NCBI GenBank assembly: GCA_023391375.1
Contig: JAEWBB010000011.1
Coordinates: 310,001 to 374,000 of the forward strand
DNA: 64,000 bases
Direction: 5' to 3'
Source of the DNA: Pseudomonadota bacterium
GTDB lineage: Bacteria; Pseudomonadota; Alphaproteobacteria; Sphingomonadales; Sphingomonadaceae
Of the stretch, positions 51,078 to 59,645 are shown piece after piece. The position numbers and the translations under genes were made by a program. Positions within the stretch are counted from its first letter, which is position 1. Each line of letters opens with the position of its first letter. Under the pieces are notes generated by a model. The model saw nothing but the letters and a program-made list of their open reading frames with translations. It ran no database searches and was not told where the DNA came from.

Positions 51078-52043
51078 ATGTCGAACATCATGTCGAGCCG
51101 CCTGATCGTCCTCGGATCGGGCCCCGCCGGTCTTACCGCCGCCATTTATGCCGCCCGTGCCGGCATGAACCCGATCGTCGTCCAGGGCATCCAGCCCGGC
51201 GGCCAGCTTACCACCACGACGGACGTCGAGAATTACCCGGGTTTCCGCGACGTCATCCAGGGACCGTGGCTGATGGAAGAGATGCAGGCTCAGGCCGAGC
51301 ATGTCGGCACCAAGATGGTGTGGGACCACATCAACGAAGTCGATTTCTCGCGCCGGCCATTCGTCCTCAAGGGCGACTCGGGCGAATATCATGGTGACAC
51401 ACTGGTCATCGCCACCGGCGCGCAGGCCAAGTGGCTCAACCTGCCGAGCGAGGAGCATATGAAGGGCAAGGGTGCGAGCGCTTGCGCGACCTGCGATGGC
51501 TTCTTCTACCGTGGCAAGAAGGTGGCGGTGATCGGCGGCGGCAACACTGCCGTGGAGGAAGCACTCTACCTGACCAACCACAGCCACGACGTCACGCTGA
51601 TCCATCGCCGCGATTCGCTGCGCGCCGAGAAGATTCTGCAGGAACGGCTCTTCAAGCACCCCAACATCAAGATCATCTGGGACAGCGAGGTGGCGGAATT
51701 CGTCGCGGGCGGGCAGCCCGAAGCGCTGGTCGGCCTCGATATCCGCAACGTGAAGACCGGCGACATCAGCCGGCTCGACGTCGAAGGCGCGTTCGTCGCC
51801 ATCGGCCACAAGCCGGCGACCGAACTGTTCGCCGGCAAGCTCGACCTCGACGACGACGGCTATCTCAAAGTCGAGACCGGATCGACCCGGACCTCGATTC
51901 CCGGCGTGTTCGCCTGCGGCGACGTCATGGACAAGATCTATCGCCAGGCGGTGACCGCCGCCGGCACCGGCTGCATGGCTGCGCTGGACGCGGAGAAGTT
52001 CCTGGCCGCGGAAGAGTTCGAGGCGCTGGAAGCCGCCGAGTGA
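51078..52043 (+). CDS. trxB: Thioredoxin reductase
   Basis: NADPH-dependent flavoprotein that reduces thioredoxin. The 321-aa protein has the FAD motif IVLGSGPAGLTAAIYAARAG, the redox pair C136/C139 in ACATCDGFFYRG, the NADPH motif VIGGGNTAVEEALYL with HRRDSLRA, and the C-terminal FAD motif GVFACGDVMD. ATG 51078 or 51090 may be used. It ends 4 bases from the convergent ACP gene. Confidence 0.96.
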   Translation: MSNIMSSRLIVLGSGPAGLTAAIYAARAGMNPIVVQGIQPGGQLTTTTDVENYPGFRDVIQGPWLMEEMQAQAEHVGTKMVWDHINEVDFSRRPFVLKGDSGEYHGDTLVIATGAQAKWLNLPSEEHMKGKGASACATCDGFFYRGKKVAVIGGGNTAVEEALYLTNHSHDVTLIHRRDSLRAEKILQERLFKHPNIKIIWDSEVAEFVAGGQPEALVGLDIRNVKTGDISRLDVEGAFVAIGHKPATELFAGKLDLDDDGYLKVETGSTRTSIPGVFACGDVMDKIYRQAVTAAGTGCMAALDAEKFLAAEEFEALEAAE

Positions 52044-52047
52044 GGGA

Positions 52048-52338
52048 CTAGCGGAGCGCCAGCCGCTCCGCGAAGACCTTCAAACTACCGAAGGTCGCGA
52101 AATCCTCGGCCTCGACGTCGTCGTCCTCGATGAGCACCGCAAGGCGTTCCTCGATACCCGTCAGCAGATTCGCGACCGCCATCGAATCGAATTCGGGAAG
52201 GGCACCGAACAGTTCGGTATCGTCCTCGAAGGCCGCCACGCGCGCGGGATCGATCCCCAGCACGTCGGAAAGAAGCGCGCGCAGGGTGGAGACGATTTCG
52301 CCGGCGCCTTCAGGCTCGATCCTTGCCGCATCGTTCAT
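52048..52338 (-). CDS. Acyl carrier protein, exosortase-A-associated type
   Basis: A 96-aa carrier protein. The phosphopantetheine attachment site is likely S52 in LPEFDSMAVANLL, with LRALLSDVLGID and LFGALPEFDS as family signs. This GALPEFDSMA form is the one I associate with the carrier protein that accompanies the exosortase-A-type acyl-CoA ligase and decarboxylase. Those two genes lie at 41094-43780, so the set is split. ATG 52338 follows AGGGG; comEC ends 10 bases upstream, suggesting co-transcription. Confidence 0.8.
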   Translation of the reverse strand: MNDAARIEPEGAGEIVSTLRALLSDVLGIDPARVAAFEDDTELFGALPEFDSMAVANLLTGIEERLAVLIEDDDVEAEDFATFGSLKVFAERLALR

Positions 52339-52348
52339 CGAGCGGCCC

Positions 52349-54496
52349 CTAGGGGAGCGGCCTTGACCGCGCAAGAGGCCGCCACGGGTGCTGGCCAAGC
52401 CGCGCCGCCACCGTATCGACCAGCGGCGCCTGTCCGAGCCTGATCGTCAGCCCGCCGGTGGACTCGAGCGCGGGCCGATCGAGCTTGAGCCAGCGCGGCG
52501 TGCATCCGCGGGGAAGGAAACGGTCGGCAATCACGATATCAGAGTTTGCGCATGCGCCGGTCAGTTCGCGCCAAGCAATGCTATCGCGGGTGCGGATGGC
52601 CAAGACGCGCCAGGCGCGCCCTTCCCTCACCACGTCGGCGACGCACGCATCGCGGCTGCAGCGCGTGCCCGGCAGGGACTGCCAGAAGCCCGGAACGCCG
52701 TCGAACGCCGCGGTCTCGCTGACCAGGTCGGTGGTAAAATCGCCGGTCCGCTCACGCAGCAGCAACGGCCGCCCGTCCGGAGTCAGGATCGCCACATGGC
52801 GCCCGTCTCCGCTGACAAGCAAGTCGGGCGTCTTCGCGCTTGCGGCCCACGCCGCGCCGAAGAGGATGGGTGCGACTCCCCAAATCCGGACCTTGCCGAT
52901 CCAGAGCACGCACCAAAGCCCGCCGATGACCATGGATGCCAAGGCGAAGGGAGGCATGTTGGGCAACGTCGCCACCGACCCTTCCGCCGACGCGACGAAG
53001 TGGGCCAGCGCGATCAACCGACCGATGGCCCAGCCGGCGAGCGACCACGCGGGACCGCCCAGGCCGACGGGTTCGGCCAGAAGCGCGAGGAATTCGAGCG
53101 GCATGACGACGAAGGTCGTCCAGGGGATGGCGAGCATGTTCGCCCCCACCGCGTAGAGCCCCGCGCGGTGGAAATGGTAGAGGGTCAGCGGCATCAACGC
53201 AGCCTCGACCACCAGCCCGGTCGCCAGCAGGCCGGCGAGGCCTCGAAGGGTCCGCGCCGCGAAGCCCTCTTCCCGCTTCGACAGCCATCGGCGGGCCCAC
53301 GCCGATCCGTGGAGGGCGACAATCGCTGCCGCCGCGGTGAAGGAAAGCTGGAAACTGACGCCGACCAGGGCCTCCGGCCGAAAGATCAGCACCACTAGTG
53401 CGCCGCTAGCGACCAGGCGCATGCTGATCGCGTCCCTTCCCAATGCGATCCCAAGGAGGACCAAAAGCGCAGCGACGCAGCTGCGAACGGTGGGCACCTG
53501 CATCCCGGTGAGTAGAGTGTAGCCGATACCCGCCGCAGCACCCGCTCCGGCGGCGACCAGCACGAGGTTGAACCGCAGGGCCATCCTCTCGCTCAACGCC
53601 AGCAGTCTAAGTGCGAGGAACATCGCCGCGCCGACGACCGCCGCAATGTGAAGGCCGCTGACCGACAGAAGATGCGTCAGCCCCGATCGTCGCATCGCAT
53701 CCGCGTCCTCGTCGGGCACCGCGGCTTGTGTGCCGGTGACCAGCGCCGTCGCGATTCCCGCCTCGGCGCCGTCGAGTTGGTCGGCGATGTTCTCCTCGAG
53801 CCCGTGCCGCACCCGGTCGAGTGGCGGCGCATGCCCGGATTCGACGATCGACGGCATCCCCAGCGCCTTTCCGACCGCGCCGATGCCGGCGAACCAGCTG
53901 TCGCGCGCAAAATCATGGGTGCCGGGAAAGACCATCGGCGGTGGGGGCTGGAGCCGCGCTTTCATCCTGACCTTGCCGCCGCGCCCAAGCGCCGCGCCCG
54001 TGTCTTCCGGGACGGTCACGCGAATGCGCGGCGGGAGAGTGGGATCCGTAAGCGATAGTGTCAGCCGCGCATCGCCCTTCGCCGCGCGTAATTCGACCTT
54101 CTCGACGCGTCCTTCGAATTCGACGACCTTCGGCCGATCCAGGACTGGTGCGGCGACACGTTCCGATCGGAGCCACGCCCAGCCCAGACCCAAGGCCATG
54201 GCCAGGCCGGCCAGCAACAGGGCCCGTCCCGTCCGCCGTCCGAAGACGCTGCCCGCGGCTGCCAGTCCCAGGCTGACGATGGCAAAACCAACCCAGCCGC
54301 GTGCGTCGCCGATGACGAACCAAGCGGCGATACCGACCGCGAGGGCCACGACCAACCATGCCGGAAGCTGGGCACGCTCGCGTTCGAGGAAGGTTTCGAT
54401 CGTCTCGAAAAGCGCGGAAACGCGGGGCGCGAATAATGGGCGCCGTGCCGGTTCCGGCGGCGCGACCACTATGCTAGGGGCGCTCGTCCAGTCCAT
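52349..54496 (-). CDS. comEC: ComEC/Rec2-family DNA uptake channel, no visible nuclease site
   Basis: A 715-aa inner-membrane protein of the competence channel family. It has N-terminal transmembrane helices and an OB-fold (DUF4131-like, about 30-190). The Competence domain follows with the signature SGLTHLLSVSGLHIAAV and many membrane helices (about 225-500). The C-terminal lactamase-like region (GDGRHVAILTPDGRPLLLRER) lacks the HxHxDH metal motif seen in nuclease-active ComEC. ATG 54496 is chosen near the end of the divergent 47-base gap to gltX. Confidence 0.85.
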   Translation of the reverse strand: MDWTSAPSIVVAPPEPARRPLFAPRVSALFETIETFLERERAQLPAWLVVALAVGIAAWFVIGDARGWVGFAIVSLGLAAAGSVFGRRTGRALLLAGLAMALGLGWAWLRSERVAAPVLDRPKVVEFEGRVEKVELRAAKGDARLTLSLTDPTLPPRIRVTVPEDTGAALGRGGKVRMKARLQPPPPMVFPGTHDFARDSWFAGIGAVGKALGMPSIVESGHAPPLDRVRHGLEENIADQLDGAEAGIATALVTGTQAAVPDEDADAMRRSGLTHLLSVSGLHIAAVVGAAMFLALRLLALSERMALRFNLVLVAAGAGAAAGIGYTLLTGMQVPTVRSCVAALLVLLGIALGRDAISMRLVASGALVVLIFRPEALVGVSFQLSFTAAAAIVALHGSAWARRWLSKREEGFAARTLRGLAGLLATGLVVEAALMPLTLYHFHRAGLYAVGANMLAIPWTTFVVMPLEFLALLAEPVGLGGPAWSLAGWAIGRLIALAHFVASAEGSVATLPNMPPFALASMVIGGLWCVLWIGKVRIWGVAPILFGAAWAASAKTPDLLVSGDGRHVAILTPDGRPLLLRERTGDFTTDLVSETAAFDGVPGFWQSLPGTRCSRDACVADVVREGRAWRVLAIRTRDSIAWRELTGACANSDIVIADRFLPRGCTPRWLKLDRPALESTGGLTIRLGQAPLVDTVAARLGQHPWRPLARSRPLP

Positions 54497-54543
54497 CGGC
54501 TGGCGCAGAGAAGAGCAAAGAGCGCCCAAACGCAAGCGAGAAG

Positions 54544-55965
54544 ATGTTGTCCGAACCGAGCCCCAAAATTCCCGGCGTCGTCACCCGCTTCGCGCCTTCG
54601 CCCACCGGCTACCTGCACATCGGCGGCGCTCGCACCGCGCTCTTCAACTGGCTGTTTGCTCGCCATCATGGCGGTAAATATCTGTTGCGGATCGAGGACA
54701 CCGACCGCGCGCGCTCCACCGATAGCGCGATCGAGGCGATTTTCGACGGGCTGCGCTGGCTTGGCCTGGACGGCGATGAGCCGGCTATCTTCCAGTTCGA
54801 ACGGTCGAGTCGCCACGCGGAAGTGGCGCAGGCCTTGCTCGACGCCGGCCACGCCTATCGATGCTACCTCACCCCCGACGAACTTCAGGCGCGCCGCGAA
54901 AAGGCACAGGCCGAGCGCAAGCCGTTCCGCATCGACAGCGAATGGCGCGACCGGACGCCGGCCGCCGGCGAGGACGGCAAGCCCTTCGTCGTCCGAATTA
55001 AGGCGCCGAAGGATGGCGATACGGTCATCCGCGACTTGGTGCAGGGCGAGGTGAAGGTTGCCAACGCCGAAGTCGACGACTTCGTCCTGCTCCGCTCGGA
55101 CGGCACCCCGACCTACATGTTGGCGGTGGTGGTCGACGACCATGACATGGGCGTCACCCACGTCATCCGCGGCGACGACCATCTCAACAATGCCTTCCGC
55201 CAACTGGCGATCATTCGCGGCATGGGTTGGATCGAGCCGACCTACGCCCACGTCCCGCTGATCCACGGCAACGATGGCGCCAAGCTGTCGAAGCGCCACG
55301 GTGCCCTCGGCGTCGACGCTTATCGCGACGAAATGGGCATTCTTCCCGAAGCGCTGTCCAATTACCTTCTCCGGCTCGGCTGGGGACATGGCGACGACGA
55401 AATCATCAGCCGCGAGCAGGCAGTCGAATGGTTCGACATCGACCATGTCGGCAAGTCGCCGTCGCGGTTCGACACGAAAAAGCTGCTCAACCTCAACGGC
55501 CATTACCTGCGCGAAGCGGACGACGACCGGCTGGCGGCGCTGGTCGCGCCGAAGCTCGACCTCGACGCCGATGACACCGCCCTTCTCTCGCGGGCCATGC
55601 CGGAACTCAAGGCGCGCGCCCATGATCTCAACGAGTTGGCCGACGGCGCGACCTTCCTGTTCGCGTCCCGTCCGCTCAATCTTGACGAGAAAGCGGCAGC
55701 CCTCGTTACCGACGAGGCACGGCCGCTTCTTGCTGCAGCGCACGCAACCCTTTCGGCCCTTGCGGATTGGAGCCACGATCCGCTCGATGCTGCGGTGCGA
55801 AAGGTTGCAGAAGACCACGAAGTTAAGCTAGGCAAACTTGCCCAGCCGCTCCGCGCGGCGCTCACGGGCAAGACGACCTCGCCGGGCATTTTCGACGTGC
55901 TGCTACTTCTCGGCCGCGACGAAAGCCTCGCCCGCATCGCCGACCAAATGGAGCCGACCTCATGA
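54544..55965 (+). CDS. gltX: Glutamate--tRNA ligase
   Basis: Class I synthetase charging tRNA-Glu. The 473-aa protein has the HIGH-type motif FAPSPTGYLHIGGARTALF, the RIEDTDRARS segment and the KMSKS-like KLSKRHGALG, followed by the helical anticodon domain. Length fits the family. It is divergent from comEC and coupled to gltA by ATGA. Whether it also charges tRNA-Gln depends on gatCAB elsewhere. Confidence 0.97.
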   Translation: MLSEPSPKIPGVVTRFAPSPTGYLHIGGARTALFNWLFARHHGGKYLLRIEDTDRARSTDSAIEAIFDGLRWLGLDGDEPAIFQFERSSRHAEVAQALLDAGHAYRCYLTPDELQARREKAQAERKPFRIDSEWRDRTPAAGEDGKPFVVRIKAPKDGDTVIRDLVQGEVKVANAEVDDFVLLRSDGTPTYMLAVVVDDHDMGVTHVIRGDDHLNNAFRQLAIIRGMGWIEPTYAHVPLIHGNDGAKLSKRHGALGVDAYRDEMGILPEALSNYLLRLGWGHGDDEIISREQAVEWFDIDHVGKSPSRFDTKKLLNLNGHYLREADDDRLAALVAPKLDLDADDTALLSRAMPELKARAHDLNELADGATFLFASRPLNLDEKAAALVTDEARPLLAAAHATLSALADWSHDPLDAAVRKVAEDHEVKLGKLAQPLRAALTGKTTSPGIFDVLLLLGRDESLARIADQMEPTS

Positions 55966-57248
55966 CCGACAAGACCGTCAACATCGCCGCCGACGGCAAG
56001 GACCAGGCCTATCCGGTCCTCGAAGGGTCGGTCGGTCCGGACGTCGTCGATATCCGCAAGTTTTACGGCCAGACCGGGATGTTTACCTACGATCCGGGCT
56101 TTACCTCGACCGCGTCGTGCCAGAGTGCAATCACCTTCATCGACGGCGACGAAGGCATCCTGCTTCACCGCGGCTACCCGATCGACCAGCTGGCCGAGCA
56201 GTCCACTTTTATGGAAGTCGCTTACCTTTTGCTTCACGGCGACCTGCCGACCGGCGATGAGCTGAAGGAATTCGACTACACGATCAGCCGCCACACCATG
56301 GTGCACGAGCAGCTGGCGACCTTCTTCCGCGGTTTCCGGCGTGATGCGCACCCGATGGCGATCATGTGCGGCGTGGTCGGGGCGCTGTCGGCCTTCTACC
56401 ATGACAGCACCGACATCACCGATCCGCAGCAGCGCCTGATCGCCTCTCACCGGATGATCGCGAAGATGCCGACGCTGGCGGCGATGGCTTACAAGTACAG
56501 CATCGGGCAGCCGTTCCTCTACCCGGACAATTCGCTCAGCTACGTCGGCAATTTCCTGCGCATGACCTTCGGCGTCCCGGCCGAGGAATATCAGGTCAAT
56601 CCGATCATCGAACGCGCGATGGACCGGATTTTCATCCTCCACGCTGATCATGAGCAGAACGCCTCCACCTCGACCGTGCGTCTCGCCGGTTCGTCGGGTG
56701 CCAACCCGTTCGCCTGCATGGCCGCCGGCATCGCATGCCTGTGGGGCCCGGCGCATGGCGGCGCCAACGAGGCCGCGCTCAACATGCTGCGCGAAATCGG
56801 CGACGTGAAGCGAATCCCGGAATATATCGCTCGCGCGAAGGACAAGAACGACCCGTTCCGCCTGATGGGCTTCGGCCACCGCGTCTATAAGAATTTCGAC
56901 CCGCGCGCGAAGGTGATGAAGCAGACCGCGGACGAGGTGCTCAAGGAACTCAACCTTTCCGATCCGGTGCTCGACGTCGCCAAGGAACTCGAGCGGATCG
57001 CCCTCTCGGACGACTATTTCATCGAGAAGAAGCTCTATCCGAACGTCGATTTCTATTCGGGCGTCATTCTCAACGCGATCGGCTTCCCGACCGAAATGTT
57101 CACCGTGCTGTTCGCGCTTGCCCGCACCGTCGGCTGGGTCGCGCAATGGAACGAGATGATTTCGGATCCTGAGCAGAAGATCGGCCGTCCGCGCCAGCTC
57201 TACGTCGGCGCCACCAGCCGCGATTACGTCGGCATCGGCGAGCGCTAG
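55962..57248 (+). CDS. gltA: Citrate synthase (type II)
   Basis: Condenses acetyl-CoA and oxaloacetate at TCA entry. The 428-aa protein has the catalytic His region HADHEQNASTSTVRLAGSS, the second His in LWGPAHGGANEAAL and the GFGHRVYKNFDPRA motif with catalytic Asp. The N-terminal extension marks it as the hexameric, NADH-regulated type. It overlaps gltX by ATGA and shares CTAG with the convergent kinase-like gene. Confidence 0.97.
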   Translation: MTDKTVNIAADGKDQAYPVLEGSVGPDVVDIRKFYGQTGMFTYDPGFTSTASCQSAITFIDGDEGILLHRGYPIDQLAEQSTFMEVAYLLLHGDLPTGDELKEFDYTISRHTMVHEQLATFFRGFRRDAHPMAIMCGVVGALSAFYHDSTDITDPQQRLIASHRMIAKMPTLAAMAYKYSIGQPFLYPDNSLSYVGNFLRMTFGVPAEEYQVNPIIERAMDRIFILHADHEQNASTSTVRLAGSSGANPFACMAAGIACLWGPAHGGANEAALNMLREIGDVKRIPEYIARAKDKNDPFRLMGFGHRVYKNFDPRAKVMKQTADEVLKELNLSDPVLDVAKELERIALSDDYFIEKKLYPNVDFYSGVILNAIGFPTEMFTVLFALARTVGWVAQWNEMISDPEQKIGRPRQLYVGATSRDYVGIGER

Positions 57249-58582
57249 GCGCGGTCGAGTTCGAGCGTGAAGCGCGCCCCTTCGCCGGGCGCGCTGACCA
57301 GCGAGATTTCCCCGCCCATGGCCCGGGCAAGCCGGCGCGAGATGGCGAGGCCGAGGCCGGTGCCTTGTGCTGCAAGTTCGGGCGAGCCCGTCTGTTCGTA
57401 GCGCTCGAAGATGCGTGCCTGGTCGGCGCGGGAAATGCCCGGTCCCTGGTCGGCGATCGTCAGCAGGACGCGCTTGCTGTGTTCGTCGAACACGACCGCC
57501 ACCGTGCCGCCATCAGGGGAATGACGCACTGCGTTGCCGAGGATATTGGCGACGATCTGGACGATCCCGCGGCGTTCACCGCGAACTTCCAGCGGGGTAT
57601 CGGGATCGAACGTTTCGATCGACACGCCCCGGCGCTCCGCTATGGGCCGGACCAGCGCCACCGCTTCGACGACCGCGGCACCAAGGTCGATCGGCTCCAC
57701 TTCGCTTCCCGCGTCGCGGCTCATCGACCGGATCACTTCCAACAGGTGGCGGCCAGCCGCGGCGATGTCGCTCGCATAGCCGGCATAATCGCTTCGCAGT
57801 GGCCCGTCGCTGCGTTCGACGATCCGGTCCGCGGCATCGATGATCAGGTCGAGCGGCGAGCGCATCGCCGAATCGATTGCCTCGTCGAGCATGTCGGCGG
57901 CTTCCTCCGCTGCGGCGTCGTCACCACCTTCTCGCTTCGCGACCCCGCTAAAGCCAGTGAAGCGGCCATCGGGCCCTAGCGATGCCGTTCCCGTCAGGAC
58001 GATCGTGGGTCCTCCCCTGCGCGGTTCGACTTTCTGCCCGGCAAAATCCTCGCGCGAGGCCAGCGCCGCCAGCAACGGGAGCGAGCCATCCTCGTCTTCG
58101 ATCAGGCGAAAAAGGCGTGTGAGGGGGAGTCCCCGCCACTCGTCGACGTCGACCAGCGCGCTAAAGCCGTCCGCCAGATCGGTCACGGCGAGGCTGGCAT
58201 CGACCGCCCAGTGAAGCGGCTCGGGTTCGTTCGCTTCGGTCGCATCCTGGTCCACATCGAGCCGGGCAGTACGATCGAGGCGCGCGGGGCTGGCCGGCCG
58301 CTCGCTCACCCGCTCAACAGTCAGCGTGACGCCATCGGCATCGGGGTCAGCGCGGACCCAAAGGTCAAGGTCGTGCTCGTCATCCGCCGCGAGCACAGGG
58401 CGCGACAGCGCGACCATCAAGGACTGCGCGGAACGCGCGAGCGATGCCAGTTGCGGGACCGCAATCGGCTGGCCGACGCTTGATCCGGCGGCGAGTTGCA
58501 GGCTCGCGATTGGCGGATCCGCCGCTACCAGCATCCCGTCACGGTCGACCCTGGCCGTGACCCGCTCTGCCGCTTCAGTCAC
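57245..58582 (-). CDS. PAS/histidine-kinase-like protein lacking the phospho-acceptor His
   Basis: A 445-aa soluble protein. Residues about 118-218 look like a PAS fold and about 230-290 like a dimerisation helix pair. The rest is a HATPase domain with NILGNAVRHSP (343-356), DQGPGIS (378-384) and GTGLGLAISRRLA (407-419). Where HisKA kinases have SHELRTPL this protein has DSAMRSPL (237-244), with Ser at the His position. The ATP-binding half looks intact. GTG 58582 overlaps the DUF2336 gene by 8 bases; GTG 58609 is an alternative. It could be a pseudokinase, a phosphatase or an ATP-dependent scaffold. Confidence 0.82.
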   Translation of the reverse strand: MTEAAERVTARVDRDGMLVAADPPIASLQLAAGSSVGQPIAVPQLASLARSAQSLMVALSRPVLAADDEHDLDLWVRADPDADGVTLTVERVSERPASPARLDRTARLDVDQDATEANEPEPLHWAVDASLAVTDLADGFSALVDVDEWRGLPLTRLFRLIEDEDGSLPLLAALASREDFAGQKVEPRRGGPTIVLTGTASLGPDGRFTGFSGVAKREGGDDAAAEEAADMLDEAIDSAMRSPLDLIIDAADRIVERSDGPLRSDYAGYASDIAAAGRHLLEVIRSMSRDAGSEVEPIDLGAAVVEAVALVRPIAERRGVSIETFDPDTPLEVRGERRGIVQIVANILGNAVRHSPDGGTVAVVFDEHSKRVLLTIADQGPGISRADQARIFERYEQTGSPELAAQGTGLGLAISRRLARAMGGEISLVSAPGEGARFTLELDRA

Positions 58583-59612
58583 GGTGTTCGATCCAGCGAA
58601 GCGCGTCACGATATGACGGGGGCAATCGGAACCAGCGCCGCCGCTCTTCAACCTCGGCATTGGTCAGGCCATCGAAGATGCTGATCGCGGAAGCCGGGTC
58701 GGGGATTCCAAGAGAATCGCCCAGCGTCGCGAGGAGTCGAGCGGCTGCCGATCGCTCGGATCCGGCCAGCCGGGCAAGCAACATCACTTCCCTCGGCCCT
58801 TCCTCGGCCAACAGGCACCAGCCCGTGCTCGGATCGATCCCGGCGCGAAGCGCAAGCAGTGCCGCCACCAATCCCGCTTCCCCGTCGACGCAAAGCCGGT
58901 CGAATTCCGTACTGTCGTCACGTTGCGCGGCGCGCATCGCGGTCGCTAACGACACCGACTGGCGATCGAGACCTTGGTCAGGAGAGCGACGCGACAAGAG
59001 CATGTCGGCAGCGCGGGCCATGTCCTCGTCTGCGTCCTGTCCGGCGAGCTCGGCCTCGATCCTCGCCGTCGCCGCCAGTCGGAAGACCAAGTCGCGGGCA
59101 TCGGCTTCGGGCAAGTCGTCAAAATCGATGCCGATCCGTCCAAACCGATCGCGGCGTCGTCCACGGGCGACCGTCAGCGCCATGGCCGCGACCGCGACGC
59201 CTTCGTCCGCATCGGCGACGAGCTGGTCGACCGAGCCGCGTCCGTCGGCCGAGCGGCGACCGCCCGCCATCAACCGCTGTTCATCGCTTCGGCGAACAAG
59301 CAGCGCGACCAGCCCGTCGCTCGCCAATCCCCCCTCGCTCCACAGGCGCGCGGCAATTTGCTGGCGGACCGGCTCGATCCGCGCCGTCAGCAAGGGCTGC
59401 ACCAAGGCCAGCAATTCATCGGCCAGGCTATCGATCAGGCCGGCCAGCATCGCCCCCATCAGGGCCCGTTCCTGCTCGCTCAACCGGTGCGCGTCGTCGA
59501 GGAAGAAATCGGCCCGGATGGAATCCAGCCGGCCCCGTTCCCGCGGGAGCGCAGGCGTCGTGGTTCGGTTCGCCGCGGGCGCGGCGATGGGCCATTCGAC
59601 GGGCATCATCAT
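58575..59612 (-). CDS. DUF2336-like uncharacterised protein
   Basis: A 345-aa, almost entirely helical protein with an N-terminal linker, then RADFFLDDAHRLSEQERALMGAMLAGLIDSLADELL and many Ala/Leu-rich helices with a repeat-like pattern. This matches the DUF2336 family of alphaproteobacteria, for which I know no proven function. It is translationally coupled to the kinase-like gene, suggesting that the two act together. The start MMM has three consecutive ATGs; the first is used. Confidence 0.72.
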   Translation of the reverse strand: MMMPVEWPIAAPAANRTTTPALPRERGRLDSIRADFFLDDAHRLSEQERALMGAMLAGLIDSLADELLALVQPLLTARIEPVRQQIAARLWSEGGLASDGLVALLVRRSDEQRLMAGGRRSADGRGSVDQLVADADEGVAVAAMALTVARGRRRDRFGRIGIDFDDLPEADARDLVFRLAATARIEAELAGQDADEDMARAADMLLSRRSPDQGLDRQSVSLATAMRAAQRDDSTEFDRLCVDGEAGLVAALLALRAGIDPSTGWCLLAEEGPREVMLLARLAGSERSAAARLLATLGDSLGIPDPASAISIFDGLTNAEVEERRRWFRLPPSYRDALRWIEHRD

Positions 59613-59645
59613 GAGTGCGTTAACACGCGAGCGTTTAACTGGTCT

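Noticed and set aside
59621..59642. Possible CtrA-type site (two TTAA elements) upstream of the DUF2336 gene
   Set aside because: The two TTAA are separated by 11 bases, not the 7 of the CtrA consensus.
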